NCBI RefSeq assembly: GCF_949628215.1
Contig: NC_134278.1
Location: forward strand, 37,218,115 to 37,282,114
From: Phalacrocorax aristotelis
Lineage: Eukaryota > Chordata > Aves > Suliformes > Phalacrocoracidae
Direction: 5' to 3'
Length of the DNA: 64,000 nt
The notes under the pieces were generated by a model. The model did no database searches. It had not been told where the DNA came from and saw only the letters and a list, made by a program, of their open reading frames with translations. Shown here piece after piece: positions 11,338 to 26,300 of the stretch (the first letter of the stretch is position 1; every line of letters starts with the position of its first letter). Made by a program: the position numbers and the translations under genes.

Positions 11338-14300
11338 GTATGTATTTTTGTTATGATGTTATCACTTACGCAACTGATCTTAATGGCTCTTTCACTCTTA
11401 GGTTAACCAAAAGGATTTAAGGTTTTGCATTTCTTCAATATTAATGACCACGAAATAAATTTAATCTCTTCTTATTTCTTTTAGTTAACTGTGTTGCTCT
11501 AATCTTGTGTAAAGAAAAATAAAGCCTCACTAGTCATCTTACATGAAAGCTAATAAAAGCTGTTTTCTTCTGTTCATGTTTGCTGCATGTTTAATCAGTC
11601 TCCTTTGTTTTTCTGTCAGATAACTCTGGAACTGTTAATCAAATAATGATGACAACAAATAATCCAGAAGATTGGCTGTGTTTTTTGCTTAGGCTAGAGA
11701 AAAAGGGTAGCCCTCAGGTGGATGTTAGCCTACTGAATAGACTCATTGGTCGTTACAGTCAAGCGGTGACCGCGTTACCTGCGGAAAAGCATAGTCAAGA
11801 TGAAAGCTACGCTCGCATCCTTGTGAGATTTGCTGAGTTGAAAGCGTAAGTAGAAATTTTCAGTTTGAGAAGTCATAATTCAAAATTCTGAATTTGAATG
11901 ATAAAAATAGTTTGTTTTCATTAGTAGGTTCTGCAACAAAACATTCTGAATAGGGATATCTTCATATCAACTCCTTGAATTTGAGCAGCTTTTGCTGGTC
12001 AGCTTATCTGATGTCTCCACATCACTTGCATTTTTTGGTATATGCTAATATAGATGATTGTTCAGAGCTATTTGATTTAGAGATGGTTACATGCTTTTTC
12101 TGTGTTCTGAGTGTAAGGTACATGCGGAAATAGCATGAGACCCTCTTTTTTTTCTTCAGCTTTATAGTTCAGCTCAAAAGAAGCAGGATGGGTAGAATCT
12201 GATATAACTTTGGGTAACTATAATCTGTATTAAACTGTGTATGTTGTAAGTTAGGATTAATTTCCCTGTCGACTTCTATAACTGATTCAGCTGTGAGGTA
12301 GACAAGTTGCTATTATCTAATCCATCTAGTCAAACAAGGATAGTGGTATATCCTTGTCTAGTCTCCTTTCTCCCTTGCTAGGGAAGATGCATCCCAGCTG
12401 CATTAAATAGCTCTGTTAGGGTAGGAAGGATGTTTCAGAACATCATTCCATACTTCCATGCTTATGAAATTAGTTTTGATTGTGGCCAGTTATTGCTTTA
12501 TTCAGTCCAAATTTGAACATTGTTGTTCAGGTGTTTTCAAATATAATTTGGGATGTGGTTATAATTTGATTTTTTTTTCATAGTTTCTTTGTCACTTGAA
12601 ATACTGTGACAGCAAATATCTTGATTAAGAGCTGTGTTTTAACATTGCAGCAATCCTTAATCAGAGTTAAGCAGATGGTCTCCCAGTGAATATGGATAGG
12701 CTTTTTCTCTTTCTTGTATGTCCTCCCATTTGACTTCTTGGCAGGTGGCTTGATCTTGCAGTATTATACAGTCTACTTGTTTGTACTGTCATTTGCATGG
12801 ATCTTGTGCATCAGTGTTTACTAAAAGCATACAATGGAAATAATCTGTTGAATCTACTGTTGAGGAACAAGCAGGAGTGAATAATGACCTGCTGTGAATC
12901 CTTAGTGTCTTGAAGTAAGGTGTTTTTGTGTAAGTGGAGTAAAGCATATCTTCCAGAAAGACCTCCTGTCTTTAAAGATACTGAGAGATGGTGTTCTTGT
13001 TCAAAGGTTACTGCTTTTCCTCAGAACTGAAATTGTGTAGCACAGGCTTCCAGCTCATACTTTCTGGCATTTCTTTTCCAGAATGGTGACTGGATACTTT
13101 GATCAAGTTACATCTGTTATGTCATTACATACAGTAGGAGTTTAAGTTCAGAAAGATTTCCTACCTCCCTAATAATTTTAAAACTCTTGGACCTCTTTCC
13201 ACTTGACCTTTAAAACATGGCTTTAAAGGTGGATACTTCTTAAATAGGTACTAGAACTGTGTTCTGTATTCCCTGTATTGTATTGCAGAAAGCAAAACTG
13301 AAGGCACCGTCGGTAGCCTGTTAATGCTAGAATGCACAAGTATTATTAACATTTTTGATTGAAATTATCACTGAAATTATCCCACTGAACCCACTGAAAT
13401 TATCCAGTTGCTTCACTCCTACAACCTTTAGAGACCCTTTTGGGAGGGAGTTTATCTTGTTTCACCTTTTAAATGCACTCTCTACAGCTATGCTAAAATA
13501 CCTTACGCTATGATAATCATCATTACTGTAGAATCTACCTAGCTCATTGGGTAGTTCAGATCTGCTCTTTTGGGTTTCTGCTGTGTGTTTTTAGTTGGCA
13601 AATGCCATCAGTCATATGCTTTCTGATCTGCTAATGAAAATTATTAAAAAAAAAAAAACCAAACCAAAACCAACCCCACTTCCAAACCACTCTTAAATAT
13701 ACTCACCAAAATCTGACATAGCATCATTCCCAATGGAATTTTGCTGTATCTCCCTAAATGGTCCCCATCTGAAAATTACTTTGAGATTATCCAGTTTAGT
13801 AATAATTTATTATAAGCTAATGCTTTCTCATGCATTGTGGCATATGTAAGAAGGAGGCTTACTGTATGTGGAAGAGGGACTGGCCACTTCGGAGGAATAT
13901 AGGAATGTTGTCAGGGTATGCAGAGATGCAACAAGAAGGTTAAGGCCCACTTGGAACTAAATCTGGCAAGGGATGTCAAGGGTAACAAGGGCTTCTTCAA
14001 AGACATCAGCGGTAAAAGAAGAACTGGAGAAACTGGGCCTGCTGCTGAACGAGGTGGGTGCCCTGATGATGCAGAGAAGGCAGAGTTACTGAATGCCTTA
14101 TTTGCTTCAGTGTTTACTGCTCAGGCTGGCCCTCAGGCACCCTTGAGTACTGAGGGAGCAGGTGGATGCTTTTGCAAAGCCACTCTCCATCTTTGAAAGG
14201 TCATGGAGGACAGGAGAGGTGCCTGAGGACTGGAGGGTAGCCAGTGCCACTTCAGTCTTCAAGAAGGGCAAGAAGGAGGACCCAGGAAACTACAGGCCAG

Positions 14301-17300
14301 TCAGCCTCACCTTGATTCCCTGGAAAGGTGATGGAACAGTTAATTCTGGAGGTCATCTCCAGGCATGTAGAGGAAAAGAAGGTTATCAGTTGTCAACATG
14401 GATTCACCAAGGGAAGATCATGCTTGACCAACCTGATAGCCTTCTATGATGGCATGACTGGTTGGGTAGGTGAAGGGAGAGCAGTGGATGTTGCTTACCC
14501 TGACTTCAGCAAGGCTTTTGTCACTGTCTCCCATAACATCCTCACAGGCAAGCTTAGGAAGTGTGGGTAGATGAGTGGGCAGTGAGGTGGATGGAGAACT
14601 GGCAGAAGGGCAGAGCTCAGAGGGCTGTGATCAAGGGTGCAGAGTCTGGATGGAGGCCTGTCACTAGTGGTGTTCCCCAGGGGTCTGCGCTGGGTCCAGT
14701 CCTGTTCAACATATTCATCAATGACCTGGATGATGGGACAGAGTGTAACCTCAGCAAGTTGGCTGTGAGGAGTGGCTGATACACCAGAAAGCCATGCTGC
14801 CATCCAATGAGACCTGGACAGGCTGGAGAGCTGGGCTGAGAGGAACCTAATGGAATTCAGCAAAAGCAAGTGCAAGGTCCTGCACCTGGGGAGGAACAAC
14901 TCCATGCACCAGTACAGGCTGGGGGCTGAACTACTGGAAAACAGCTCTGCTGAGAAGGACCTGGTAGTGCTGGTGGACAGCAAGTCGACCATGAGCCAGC
15001 AATGTGCCCTTGTGGCCAAGAAGGCCAAATGTATCCTGGGTTGCATTAAAAAGAGTGTGGTCAGCAGGTCGAGAGAGATTATCCTCCCCTTCTACTCTGC
15101 CCTAATGAGGCCACATCTGGAGTACTGAGTCTGGTTCTGGCTCCCCAGGTCAAGAAAGACAGGGACCTACTGGAGACAGTCCAGTGGAGAGCTACCAAGA
15201 TGATCAGGGACTGGAGCATTTCTTACAAGGGAAGGCTGAGACACCTGGGTTTGTTTAACATGGAGAAGAGAAGACTGAGGGGGTATCTTGTCAATGCTTA
15301 TAAATATCAAGGTTGGGTGTCAAGAAGATGGGGCTGGACTCTTTCCAGTGGTGCCCAACGACAGGACAAGGGGCAATGGCCACAAGTTGGAACACAGGAA
15401 GTTCCACCTCAATATGAAGAAAAACTTCTTTACCTTGAGGGTGACTGGAACAGGCTGCAGAGGTTGTCAAGTTTCCTTCCCTGGAGACATTCAAAACCCA
15501 CTTGGATGTGTTCCTGTGCCCCCTGCTCAAGCAGGGGGGTTGGACAAGATGATCTCCAGAGGTCCCTTCCAACCCCCAGCATTCTCTGGTTCTGTATAAT
15601 ATAAAGTTCTGTTTGGTGTTCTCCCAAATGATTTACCTAACAGGAAAAACAAGTCAGAGCATCACAAACTCCAGAAGCAGTGACAGTAGCTTGAGATTTT
15701 AGTGTCTATTGGCCTCACCACTATTTTCTTCTGATCAAAGCTGGATTATTCCATTCTTGGCACTGGATCTGTCTTATCTTTGTATCTTCTCTAGCTGTAG
15801 CCTGATTATGCCAAAACTTTTTGACCTCTTATGATACTTTGGTTGGTTGAAGAACCCTTGAATGTGTTCTGAAACAGGCAAAGGTGAAGAGCCAGCTGCA
15901 TCTGTGATTGAATATGTGTCTTGCTCATTTACCACACCAGGCCTGCTTTCATGTAATGCTTCTGGCTGTAGCACAGTGCCACCAAGTGTGTAGCACTTGA
16001 TGCCTGTTGCTAATATTAGGTCTTGTTCTGTAGGTTGCTATCCAAGTCATTGCTGCTTTCTACAGGAACTTAAATTTTAACATGCTTTTTGAAAGGGAAT
16101 GTAATTCACATGTTTCAGCTTAATTTGTGTTACTCTGACTTTGCCTTCATTCTTCATTCCACAGAATCCTACTGGAAATATGTTGCCTTTAGCTTTCCAT
16201 GTTGTATTTTTCCGTACTTATTTTTTTAAGCAATTGTCACAAATTTTTCACAATCCCCACTTCTAAGTACTACCTTTGCTTAACTGTTGAACTAGGGTGG
16301 AACTTTAGAAGAATGTCCTTTATTTCTTGATTGTGGATTTTGCGAATAGAAGTGTTAGAGTTGTGGTTTTTTAAAATAGATATTAAAAAGGTGGAGGGAG
16401 TCCATTGACATGTGATGTTAACTTGTTTCATAGTGATATAGATTAGGGCCTTTTCTATCTTGACAAGTATTTACTTAAGCTGTGGATCCTCTGGAATATT
16501 TAAGTGTTGGTGTACTCTGTGCAGGCATCTCAGTTGTCCTACTTAGCAATCTGTGGCTGAATGTAAAACTAGGATTAAAATTCAGTAAAAGTAAAACTAT
16601 TAAATGTGAAGTATCATGTCTGGACTTTGTGGCACAATCTCTACATTTTTGAAGTATACAAAGTTTGCCACTGCTGCTTCTGGTGTGTCTGCAGAAAATG
16701 GACTGAAATCTACCTTGTGCTACTGAAATTAACTGATAAGAGTGTTGCCTAGGATTATGGGGGAAATGGAATGAATTCCCTACATCTTGTAAGGAATCGA
16801 TGTTCCTATAGAACCCTTGATAAGAGGTAGCTATTGGATAAATGCTCTTGTTGTGTCCTAGTTTTCTTACAGGCATGGTATTATAGATGTACCAACAGAA
16901 ACAACTTCTTTCAGTGACCTATTTCTCTGCTAAGGGAATCTGACAATTCGGGTGCAGTTGCAGAAGCTCTTCAATGTAGAAAACCTCATAACCTCTAGCA
17001 AAATTTTGGAGTTCAGTATTGCTTTAATGTGATGGATTGGAAACTTTGACCATATTGCTGCAGAATATAATTAAGTGTATATAATAGTTCTCCTGACTTG
17101 ATTAATATGGTGCATTTTTCCACGATTGGTGTTTCTAAAGCAATCTCCTTCCTGTCCCCCTGGCTTGCAACTTCCTTTGTATAGGAGTAGATGCATCTAG
17201 AAGAATTGAGATTTTCTTCTGGATAGTGTCAGCATGTAGCCTGAAGGGCGACAGGTGGGTATGCTGACGGAAAATACCTACATATTTTGAGGAATAATAC

Positions 17301-20300
17301 AAGCGGTGACAGAGAAATCCTTAATCTTCCTCTTCAGGTTTAAGCACAATCTGGTATTTGGAAAGGATCAGCTTGATATCTTAAAAAGCTAATAATTTAA
17401 AGACTCTGCTTATTTGCACTTCACTAATGGCTCTAAGGAAGAGGAAAGACTTCAGCTACAGACAGATTGCTTTTCCAGAATTATCTAAAGCCATCATCCA
17501 GCACGTGGAATTTCATCCTTGTTACTCAAGTTCTTCAACCTTGTGTAACTATTGTTATGCTGTCTTTACAGTCTTCAAGATCCAGAAGAGGCACGGGATC
17601 AATTTCATCTGGCCAGACTGAACTGCAAGAAATTTGCTTTTGTGCATGTGGCTTTTGCACAGTTTGAACTATCACAAGGTGTGTAGAAAGTCTTGTTTCG
17701 TGTTGCTCTTCTGTGGTGTTCTAGATCTTGTTGTTCTAAACTTCTGCTCTGTTACAGAACTTGCAAGGAAACTGAGAGGTATTAAATCAGAAAAATCAAA
17801 ATCTGGATTTTCTTTTTTGATTGAAACTTAATGAGAACATGTTTGTTCATTTTTAATGAAAATATGTGCACAGTTCTGAAAGTTATTTCTAAAAAGGAAA
17901 AAAAACTATTAAGATGAAAATTGGCAGTGATTTTCTGTTTTTAAGTTTAGATCTTAGTGGGAGGTATGAGGAAGGCTCTTGCTGTATTGAAAAATTATGC
18001 CCAAAATTGGGTGATAATTTTGCTTCAGGTACTTTCAGCTTGATTGTTGAAGACATTCTGGCTCCTTCCAAAAAGCAACTCTTGATTCTTTGTGTGGTGT
18101 TTGTTTTTTGTTTTTCAATTAAACCAAAATATGCTGTGAATGTGCAATTTGGTCAAATTAAACTTTCTCCTCTGCCACTCAGGTTCTTAAGTAGCTAGCA
18201 ATTTTAATTGATTCTTCTGTTTTCTATTCCATTGTTGAACATCCATGTTGGGACAATGGAGATGTCTGACATCTTCTGTTGCTTCATAAATGTCATGGAC
18301 TCACTTTTTTGACAGTATCATAGATGCCATGTTCCAGTCCATTAGGGAGGCAGGGTTTGTCAGTATTCAAAACAGAATGGTAATCTCTGTCATATGGTGC
18401 CATACAGCATTGTTTTAGGCAAGCCAGTCTGATATGAGAGTGATAATGTCTTAAAAATTCTGTTTTCCTTCTGTAAGGGGATGCCTGACCTGTCTGCCCT
18501 GGTGTAGGGATAGTTGCCCTGAGAACAAACTTTCTAAATTAATATCTCCTGTTCCTTGGTGTACTGGCTCTGTCTTAGGTAGGGTTAATTTTCTTAGCAG
18601 CTTATACGATGCTGTTTTTTAGATCTGTGACTACAACAGGGTTGGTAACACACTGATGTTCTAGCTGTAGCTGAACATTGCTTGCACAGCGTCAAGGATT
18701 TCTGTTTCTTGCACAGCCTCTCCTTTACCCAAAGGCTGGGGGTGGGCGAGAGGTTGGCAGGGGGCGCAGCTGATATAGCTGACCTGATTTGACCAAAGGG
18801 ATATTCCATGCCGCACAGCATCATGCTCAGCAGCAAAAAGCTGGGGGATAGTCTTTCCACAGTAGCAGGTGCTCGGAGACTGGCTGGGCATTGGCCTGCT
18901 GGTAAGAGGTAACAAATGATTGCCTTCGCATCACTGTTTTTTCTTCTTTCTTTCTTCACTTATTAAACTCTTGGAGTTTTTTCTTTCCTTTGTTCTTCCA
19001 GTTCTCTCAGCTATTCCAGACTATGTAAGTTATGCTCTAATATATCTAGAACAATAGGGTCTCAACACTTTGGGCCAGTAGTCTGCAAAGTTCACCTTGG
19101 CTTATGTCACTTCTTTCCTATTGTGTGTAGGGGAGGTGGCCCTGGTACCTTGTAGCAGTGTTGTGCTGCCTACCAAAAATCTTCAGTGAGCACTGTATGC
19201 TTATTAAAAGATAATTAAACAGTAATATTTCAATAATAAAGATATTGTCAAAGTGTAATAAAGAACCTATTGTGTAATTGAAGTAAAAGGTAGAAATGTT
19301 TCTAGTGCTGTTTGGTTGATGGTTGGACTTGATGATCCTAGAGGTCTTTTCCAACCTTAATGATTCTATGACAGTGATTACTAATGACTAAATTCGTCCT
19401 ATCACAATCTCTTGTGGATTTAATTACCCTGTAGCTATGGGATATGTTAATGCAATAGTTTTTCACATTGACAACAAGCAGTCAACTTGAAATGAAATGC
19501 TAATCCCAAAGGAATAAGCCATTTATGATTGGCTTTGCCTTATCTCCAGCGTGCTCTCCGATTTGTATCTGATACCCTTGAGCTGGTCTAATTGACATTT
19601 GGTAATGTGTAGGGAGCTATAGTGTCCCTGCTGGGTGCTTCAAAGTGGATTAATGTAACATGTGAGTTGTATATTGTTACTTTAAAAGTTCTGTTACTTT
19701 TTCACTGTGTCCAGTTTAAGCCAGAGGGAAAGGAGGAGGGTAGTGCTTTGACCTCCTCATCCCGGTCATTCCAGCAGTGCCTTGGCACACCTGCCAACTG
19801 CTTTGGGAAATACAGATTAATCCAGTTCCATTAAGAAGAAAAAGTTAATTACACATTCACTTCCCTGTCTTGAGCAAAATTGTGAGCTAAAGCTCAAGTC
19901 AAAATTCTGAAATTATGGTTGGCATATTGATACTCATTTCCTTGTAAATTGAATATTCATGACATAAAAATGGAGCGACACAATAAAGGTGGCATTCTGT
20001 TTTGGTTTTATTTAAATGCTGAGTACAACTTCATTTAAATAGAGGCAGCTCCTCATCTGACCTTCCTTACTTTTGGTCTGCCTTGGGCAGTGTGCTTGAA
20101 GCTGTGAATTGCTTGGAACTCATGACCATAAATAAAACTCTACTTTTGGCTATATAAAATATTATGCCTGGGTGGATCATTCTGGCTTTTTGTATCTGAT
20201 GAAGTGGACTGATTGAAACTCACAGATAATTCTGGCTTTACTTTTGTGCCTTTGTCCCTCATCTGTTAAGGGGGATGGAGCAGTTAATTTTTCTCATAGG

Positions 20301-23300
20301 TGTTCTGATATCATGTTATTATTAAATGAGACACATAATACTAGGAGAAACTACCTTTTATTTTGAGTAGCAGGTGTTGCTGTAGCAATGTGTGGTTACT
20401 AAATATAGCCAAAGGCAGAATGCTGATTAAGGATTCTTGAAAAGAAATACTAAGCTTATCCACTTGCTAGGGATTTGGGAGAAAAATAGTATTTCATTAT
20501 ATGGTTATAAAACAGGTTGTAACAAATGCGCACAAAATAGATTTGAATGAAATTATAGGCAATCTTCTTTTGAAGTTTCCTTGCTTCAGTGTCCACATCA
20601 GCCCTTTAATATTCTTAAAATAGGTTACTTAAGCATAAGTTCCTAATATATACACTGCACTCCTCTCCAGTCTGAACTGCAGTCAACGCTGATGTCTAAC
20701 TCCAGTTATTAGTGGATTTTTGAGTGCTGGAGACATTATGGAGCTCTGAAGTATACTATTATATAGTATAAGAAGTACCTAATTATATATGTATGTGGCA
20801 CCTGTAAGAACAAAGTGGTTTGTTTTTCTGCTTTGGAACTGAGGAAGAAGGGCATTTGGGACTTCAGGGCATTAATAGCTGTAATAAAACATGGTATCAT
20901 TTTGCCCTGATGCTCTATAAACCAAGGAAAATATCTTGGTTGCAATATGCTTCTTTCTTTTTGACTGTTACTGTTTAATAGCTGTATGTGTATGTTCTTA
21001 CATATGTAAAATGGTTGCTTTCAATATGTCTTGTTGTTAAAACATCCCCTCTACCCCCCTGAGTTCTTTTCAATCTCTGTTTATGGCACTTAATAATGTA
21101 TAAAACTGTAATGAAAGAGTATTCTTCCTTTCACTCCTCTTTGCTTAACTGCAGTACTTTCTGGAGTAGTGATGTTTGATTTAACAACAGCTGCTTTTAA
21201 CTTTGTCTATTGAGTGCATTAAAGATGTTTTATAATGCATGCGTAATAAAGTTTATATCTGGTCCGATCTAAATGGAAGTCCATAAAGGTTGTCTTTCCT
21301 TGCTGATACTACAGAAAAAATGGATTTTAGAATTTGTGTTGTATTTCCTTGCAGTTCCTTTAACACTAAACAAATACTGAGAATGCAGCTTTGTGAGTTC
21401 ATAGAGCAGATTTTGTGACTTGGTGCTCAACTTCATGCATAAAATTGACTTATGTGGTTCACTTGTAACTAGTTCCAGGCAATATCCTTAAAGTGGATAT
21501 CTAAGGGGGGAAGTGCCTAATGAACAATGGCTTCAGAGAATAATGCAAAGTGAATGTAAGACAGTATGAATGTAATCACCTTTTTTTTTAAAAAAAGGCC
21601 ATGTTACCCCAGTGTAATTGTTTTCTATTTTCTTGATCTCTGTGTTCCTTACTACTTAGGAAACGTGAAGAAGTGTAAGCAGCTCCTTCAGAAAGCTGTG
21701 GAGTGCTCTGCTGTTCCACTAGAAATGTTGGAAACTGCTCTACAAAACCTTCATTCACAAAAAAAGCAGTTGCTTTCAGATGAGGAGAAGGAGAACTTAG
21801 CAGGTATTCCAATTTCTTAAAATGTCAGGTTTTATGCATGTGGTAATTCTAGATTGAAAAAAATACTTCTAATCTCTGTCCCTTCTAGATACGAACTCAT
21901 AATCTGCTATTGTCTAAAACAGTCTGTTTATCTATATTATCTTTCTCCTTCAGTATTCGGTTCCATCTTCAATGCAGTGACTGTAGTTTGCAGGAGCCAT
22001 AGGATGGCAGATTCTCCAACTCTGCAGATGGTGTTCCTCTGACTGTCGTTAGGTGTTTGGACTTTGTAACAGAGACTTACGGCTGAAAGAGTGAAATAAG
22101 AGCTACTGGTGGCAGAGAAAAATTAGAACTGACACAGACTAAATGATGCAGACAGCTTACTTTGAGGTGTATCTTGTGACAGGCTGGTGAAGTTCTGGCA
22201 GTCATTTCAGTGCAGTCAAACCTAGCAAAAATAATCCATTTCAACTTTATTTTACAAATGGACAAAGCCATGTATTTATCAGTACAAAATTGAAGTACTT
22301 GGCTATATCATAAAACATAACTGATAGTGGTTGCTGGGTATATAACTTCAGTAAGGGAACAGCTACCTTATGAAGTTTTCAAAAGATAATTTTTTTTGTC
22401 GTGGAATTGAGCGAAAAACCCACCATAGTTTGACTTAATATTGAAGTGCATGTAACTAACTCTTCCAAGAGTGGTGTCTAACACTTCTATATTCTTGCTT
22501 TGTATAAGGACAGAATTAGTGCAAAATAGGTCTGATTTAATTTCCTTAGGGATATGTCCTAAGGAATGTGGTTTGAGGTTTGGCTGGCTCCTGCTGAGTC
22601 AACGTTTTTGTGAAACACTAGTTGTGGGGGGAAAAAACACCAAACATTTGGCAACACTTGAAATAATAGTCTGTTATAGTAATAATTTTTAAATTAACTT
22701 TATTTTTGGTCCTATTCTGTTTACCGTTAATTGGAAACAGACATCATAAGTGGCACAGCTGCTGTACTAGGCCACGGGAGAATATCTACAGGATATACAG
22801 CATAATACAGGATATTATAACGAATAACAGGATATATTAGCTAGAGATGTATATTTGAAGTATCTTAAAATAGCTTGTACTCCGCAGCATTCCCTAAACG
22901 AAGAATTAAGCTACCTTCTCTATATTGTAGCACATGAACAGAACGTGTTCATGGGCAGTTACTGAAGTGTTGATGTATTTGCATTAGTGTGTTCTGACTT
23001 CTCATGGTCACTTGTTCAACTCTGAGAAATGACCTTATTTTCACCTCTAGGCAAAAATAGCTTGGATGATGACCATGTTGTTTTAAGCTCTTCGTTTGTG
23101 GTTTTGAGGTTCTAGAATTACTTTTCAAATAACTTGATTTCTGGTTGTGCTTACTGTAAAATATATCTGAAATAAATACTTCATTTTTACAAAGCTCATT
23201 AATAATGGGAATAGGAGTTGACTTGACATTTCATTTTAAGATTAAGGTACAACTTCATAATTCTGTCAGATCCTCAATAATCGAGCAAGATTCTCTACTG

Positions 23301-26300
23301 GATTAAGACGGGGGTGGTGAATAAGCTGTCTGCTGTTGCCTGCCTTGATCTTCCTTGACCTGGCAGTAGAGCACAGCTTATAAAACCGCTATCAGTGAAA
23401 TCAACTCATGTAATTTACCCCAACTACTTGTGTAGACTAATTCGGTTGAATTTACCTGATATGAATTAGGGATTACTCTCATGAGTGCTGTGTTGGCAGG
23501 TCAGTGAGGTGAAGGGACCAGCAAAAGGTTTTGATAACAAATCACTGAGCCAGTAAATTCTTCAGCTGGTTAGTAGAGCTGGGTCTAGCAGGGAATGTGC
23601 CTGTGGCCTAACTCTGTCAGGAGGTTTGGAGGTGACTTCTGAAATTTCTTTCAGCCTAGGATTTGTCAGTATGAAAACAATGTTCAGTAATTGAAATTTG
23701 GAAGCTTCTTAAAGTTTCAATGACTAAAACTGTCTCTGTTTAAAGTGCCCCTCTTAGAAAGAGGGGGTGGGAGAATCTGAGGGAGAAAACAAAGTGTTTA
23801 ATTGATGATTGGTAATTCTGATGTCCTGATTCCTGTCTCCTACCTCTGACACAGTAGGTAGTTCTAGGGATTTAGCCTGCAGCCTTCCAGAAACTGGACT
23901 GAAAAACCTAAAGGAGAAGGTATTCTTGTGAAAGATTTACTTATTTTGTGATTGCTACTTTTTTTATAATTTTCACTAGAACTGAAAAGGCTGCATGCTT
24001 TTGCAATTGCAGGAACCAGTTAAATGCTTTAAATCCAGACAGATCTACAAAAACATAACTGAGGTAGCACAAAAACATTGTATGAAAACGAAATACCACA
24101 TAAATGAAGTCAGAGTCCAAAATCAAGTTTTCAACTGAACAGGACAGATCACGGATATTGTCAATATCTTGGGTCTCTGCAGTAGCAGGGACTTTGTGAG
24201 GATCGTCTAGATAGTTGTACCTTTGAGATGCTATCTCTGAAACAAGCTAGGTTTGATGCTTAATTTAGGATTTCTTATAGCTACCTAGGTGTGGGTGTCC
24301 TCATCACCTGTGCTGATCAATAATTGGCATGAACAACGAAAGAATCTGAATGTAAGCTGTTTTAAATCTCCTCATAAGTCCTTGTAGAGCAAGCCACGGA
24401 AGCATGCTTCAGATTATGCTGTTTTGGAGTGGAGGTTTATTCTCAAAATGTAGCTTTGCTCTGAAAGCGTGGGTTTCTTCTTGCTCCACCAAGATACTAT
24501 TTAAACCAATGTGTTTGGTGCTTATAATCCTCCTCCTGTGTATAGCATAATATTAACAGTGAGGCTTCTCAGTTAGAAGTTGAAGATATTTCTTGGACAC
24601 AGTTTACAACTACAGCTGTGTAGAAAACAAGTAGCTAATATATTAAACAGTTGTACAGGCCATCTTGTGCTTATCCTGGAAAGCTCCTTCTGGCTGTAAG
24701 TCTCTGTTTTTTTTTCTTTTTTCATCTGAATTATTGTGTCTTACGTAATTATATAAAATGTCTGTCTAGATCAGTAGGAAATAGTGATATGTCATTGATA
24801 CTAGATTACTGTAACTATATGTACTTTTGAATTTCATTTATTTTGAAAGAACACTTTTTTCTTTTGGAACAAATACAATCTGCAGTATTATCTGAATAAT
24901 TCTAATTTACCTACAGTATCAAGTACACAAGAATCTGGACTTCAGAGCATAGTTGGAAATCACGGAAGCATAAAAAGAAATGATTCTGGTGAAAATTCTT
25001 CTACTGTTACCAGACTTTTTCTTGGGTAATGGCCTGATTTCTTATTTAATTTCTTAAAACATTATTTAAACCAAAACCAAACACGTACTACAATGTTGTG
25101 GTTTTTTTTTTCTTGCCTTCAGGGAGGAGAAGTCTCAGGAACTTGATGCTGTAGTTAATTACCACAATCCATTAAGACCACTAACCAAATCTAACCAGGT
25201 AGAACATGTAACATTTTCCTTCAATGTCTTAAACTTTTCATTCTGCTTTACACATCTGATAACTTTCAATTTGCTCTTAGGCCTGCCCCTTTGGGAGGAT
25301 TCCTGTTAAACTAGTAACTGATGCTGGTGATGATGTGAAGAGTGATGTCCCGCTTACAGCTAGTGTTACGAAGAGGTATGGTTATTGGGTTTACTACAGT
25401 ACACAGATTTGAATACTCCTTTTCAACAGTGTGTTTATTGGTTAGTGGAAATGCCGAATGTTAACATTGATCTGAAGATTATCGACAAATAGTCATAATT
25501 GCAACAGGCATTGCAGTAACATACTTCTGTCTTACTGCTCAGATTCTTTGTATGAGATCATGCGAAGATCCATTTCTCGTTCTGGCTAATCAGTAGGCTC
25601 AAAAGAAATGGACACTAAAGCAAAAATTTTGTTCAAAATAACTTTACGTTTGTATATTCCAGTTTCTACAATTAGATATAAGGCAGCCTTGCAACTTCCA
25701 GAACGTTTTTAAATCCTCATTTTAACATAATCTATATGATAATGGTTATATAAAGTTGTTATGCTAATTTTATTGTGAATAACTGTTCAGTGGTGGAAGA
25801 ATCTGCCAACTAAAATAGCACATTGCTACATTTTACCTGACTGTAGCATAGCTTGAAAGCAAGCAGAAGAGAAAGTTCCCTCCCCCAGCTGCCCCCATCA
25901 AGTCTGTTATGCTAACTTTCTTCCTCTCTTTCTGCTGTGTGATTAAATTCATGCCAAAATGGGAATTCTGGGGAGAAATAAGTAACCAAAGAGTAAAATT
26001 TGCATAGTTAGCTGTTCAGAAGCTAGTTAAAGCCCAATATTCTGAATCTGTGAAAGTAGTGGGATAAGGTATTTCACATAGTATTGTTCTGTAACTATAG
26101 CAAAATTTACTTTGGAACACACCATTGGGGTTTAGGACCCTAGTTGTAGCTTATTACTGTTTTATATGGAAGACAGCCAGTTAGGTCACCTGTCACTTGA
26201 TAGGATGATGGTGGCATTGTTAGACTGTGTTATTTTGTTGTTTCTCACGTGGCTGTCAGAGTGGACCTGCTTTTCTGTATATGTGAAACTTGTGGCCAAA

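Larger units (their letters stand above)
11846..17571 (+). other. TTK: TTK intron 3 (5.7 kb)
   Basis: From gtaagt to tctttacAG. It contains the largest CR1 insertion of the window (13875-15600) in sense orientation, a small tandem repeat at 13358-13407 and an A-rich/CCAAA tract near 13647-13680. Otherwise AT-rich with no supported gene. Confidence 0.75.
17679..21659 (+). other. TTK: TTK intron 4 (4.0 kb)
   Basis: From gtgtgt to ctacttAG. It carries an old ERVL-type LTR copy (18560-19012) and a CR1 3' tail (19301-19372), both in sense orientation. I see nothing else beyond AT-rich filler. Confidence 0.7.

Noticed and set aside
13918..15627. A row of open frames on both strands that look like reverse transcriptase.
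   Set aside because: They are broken pieces of one CR1 LINE copy and its antisense shadows, not separate genes.
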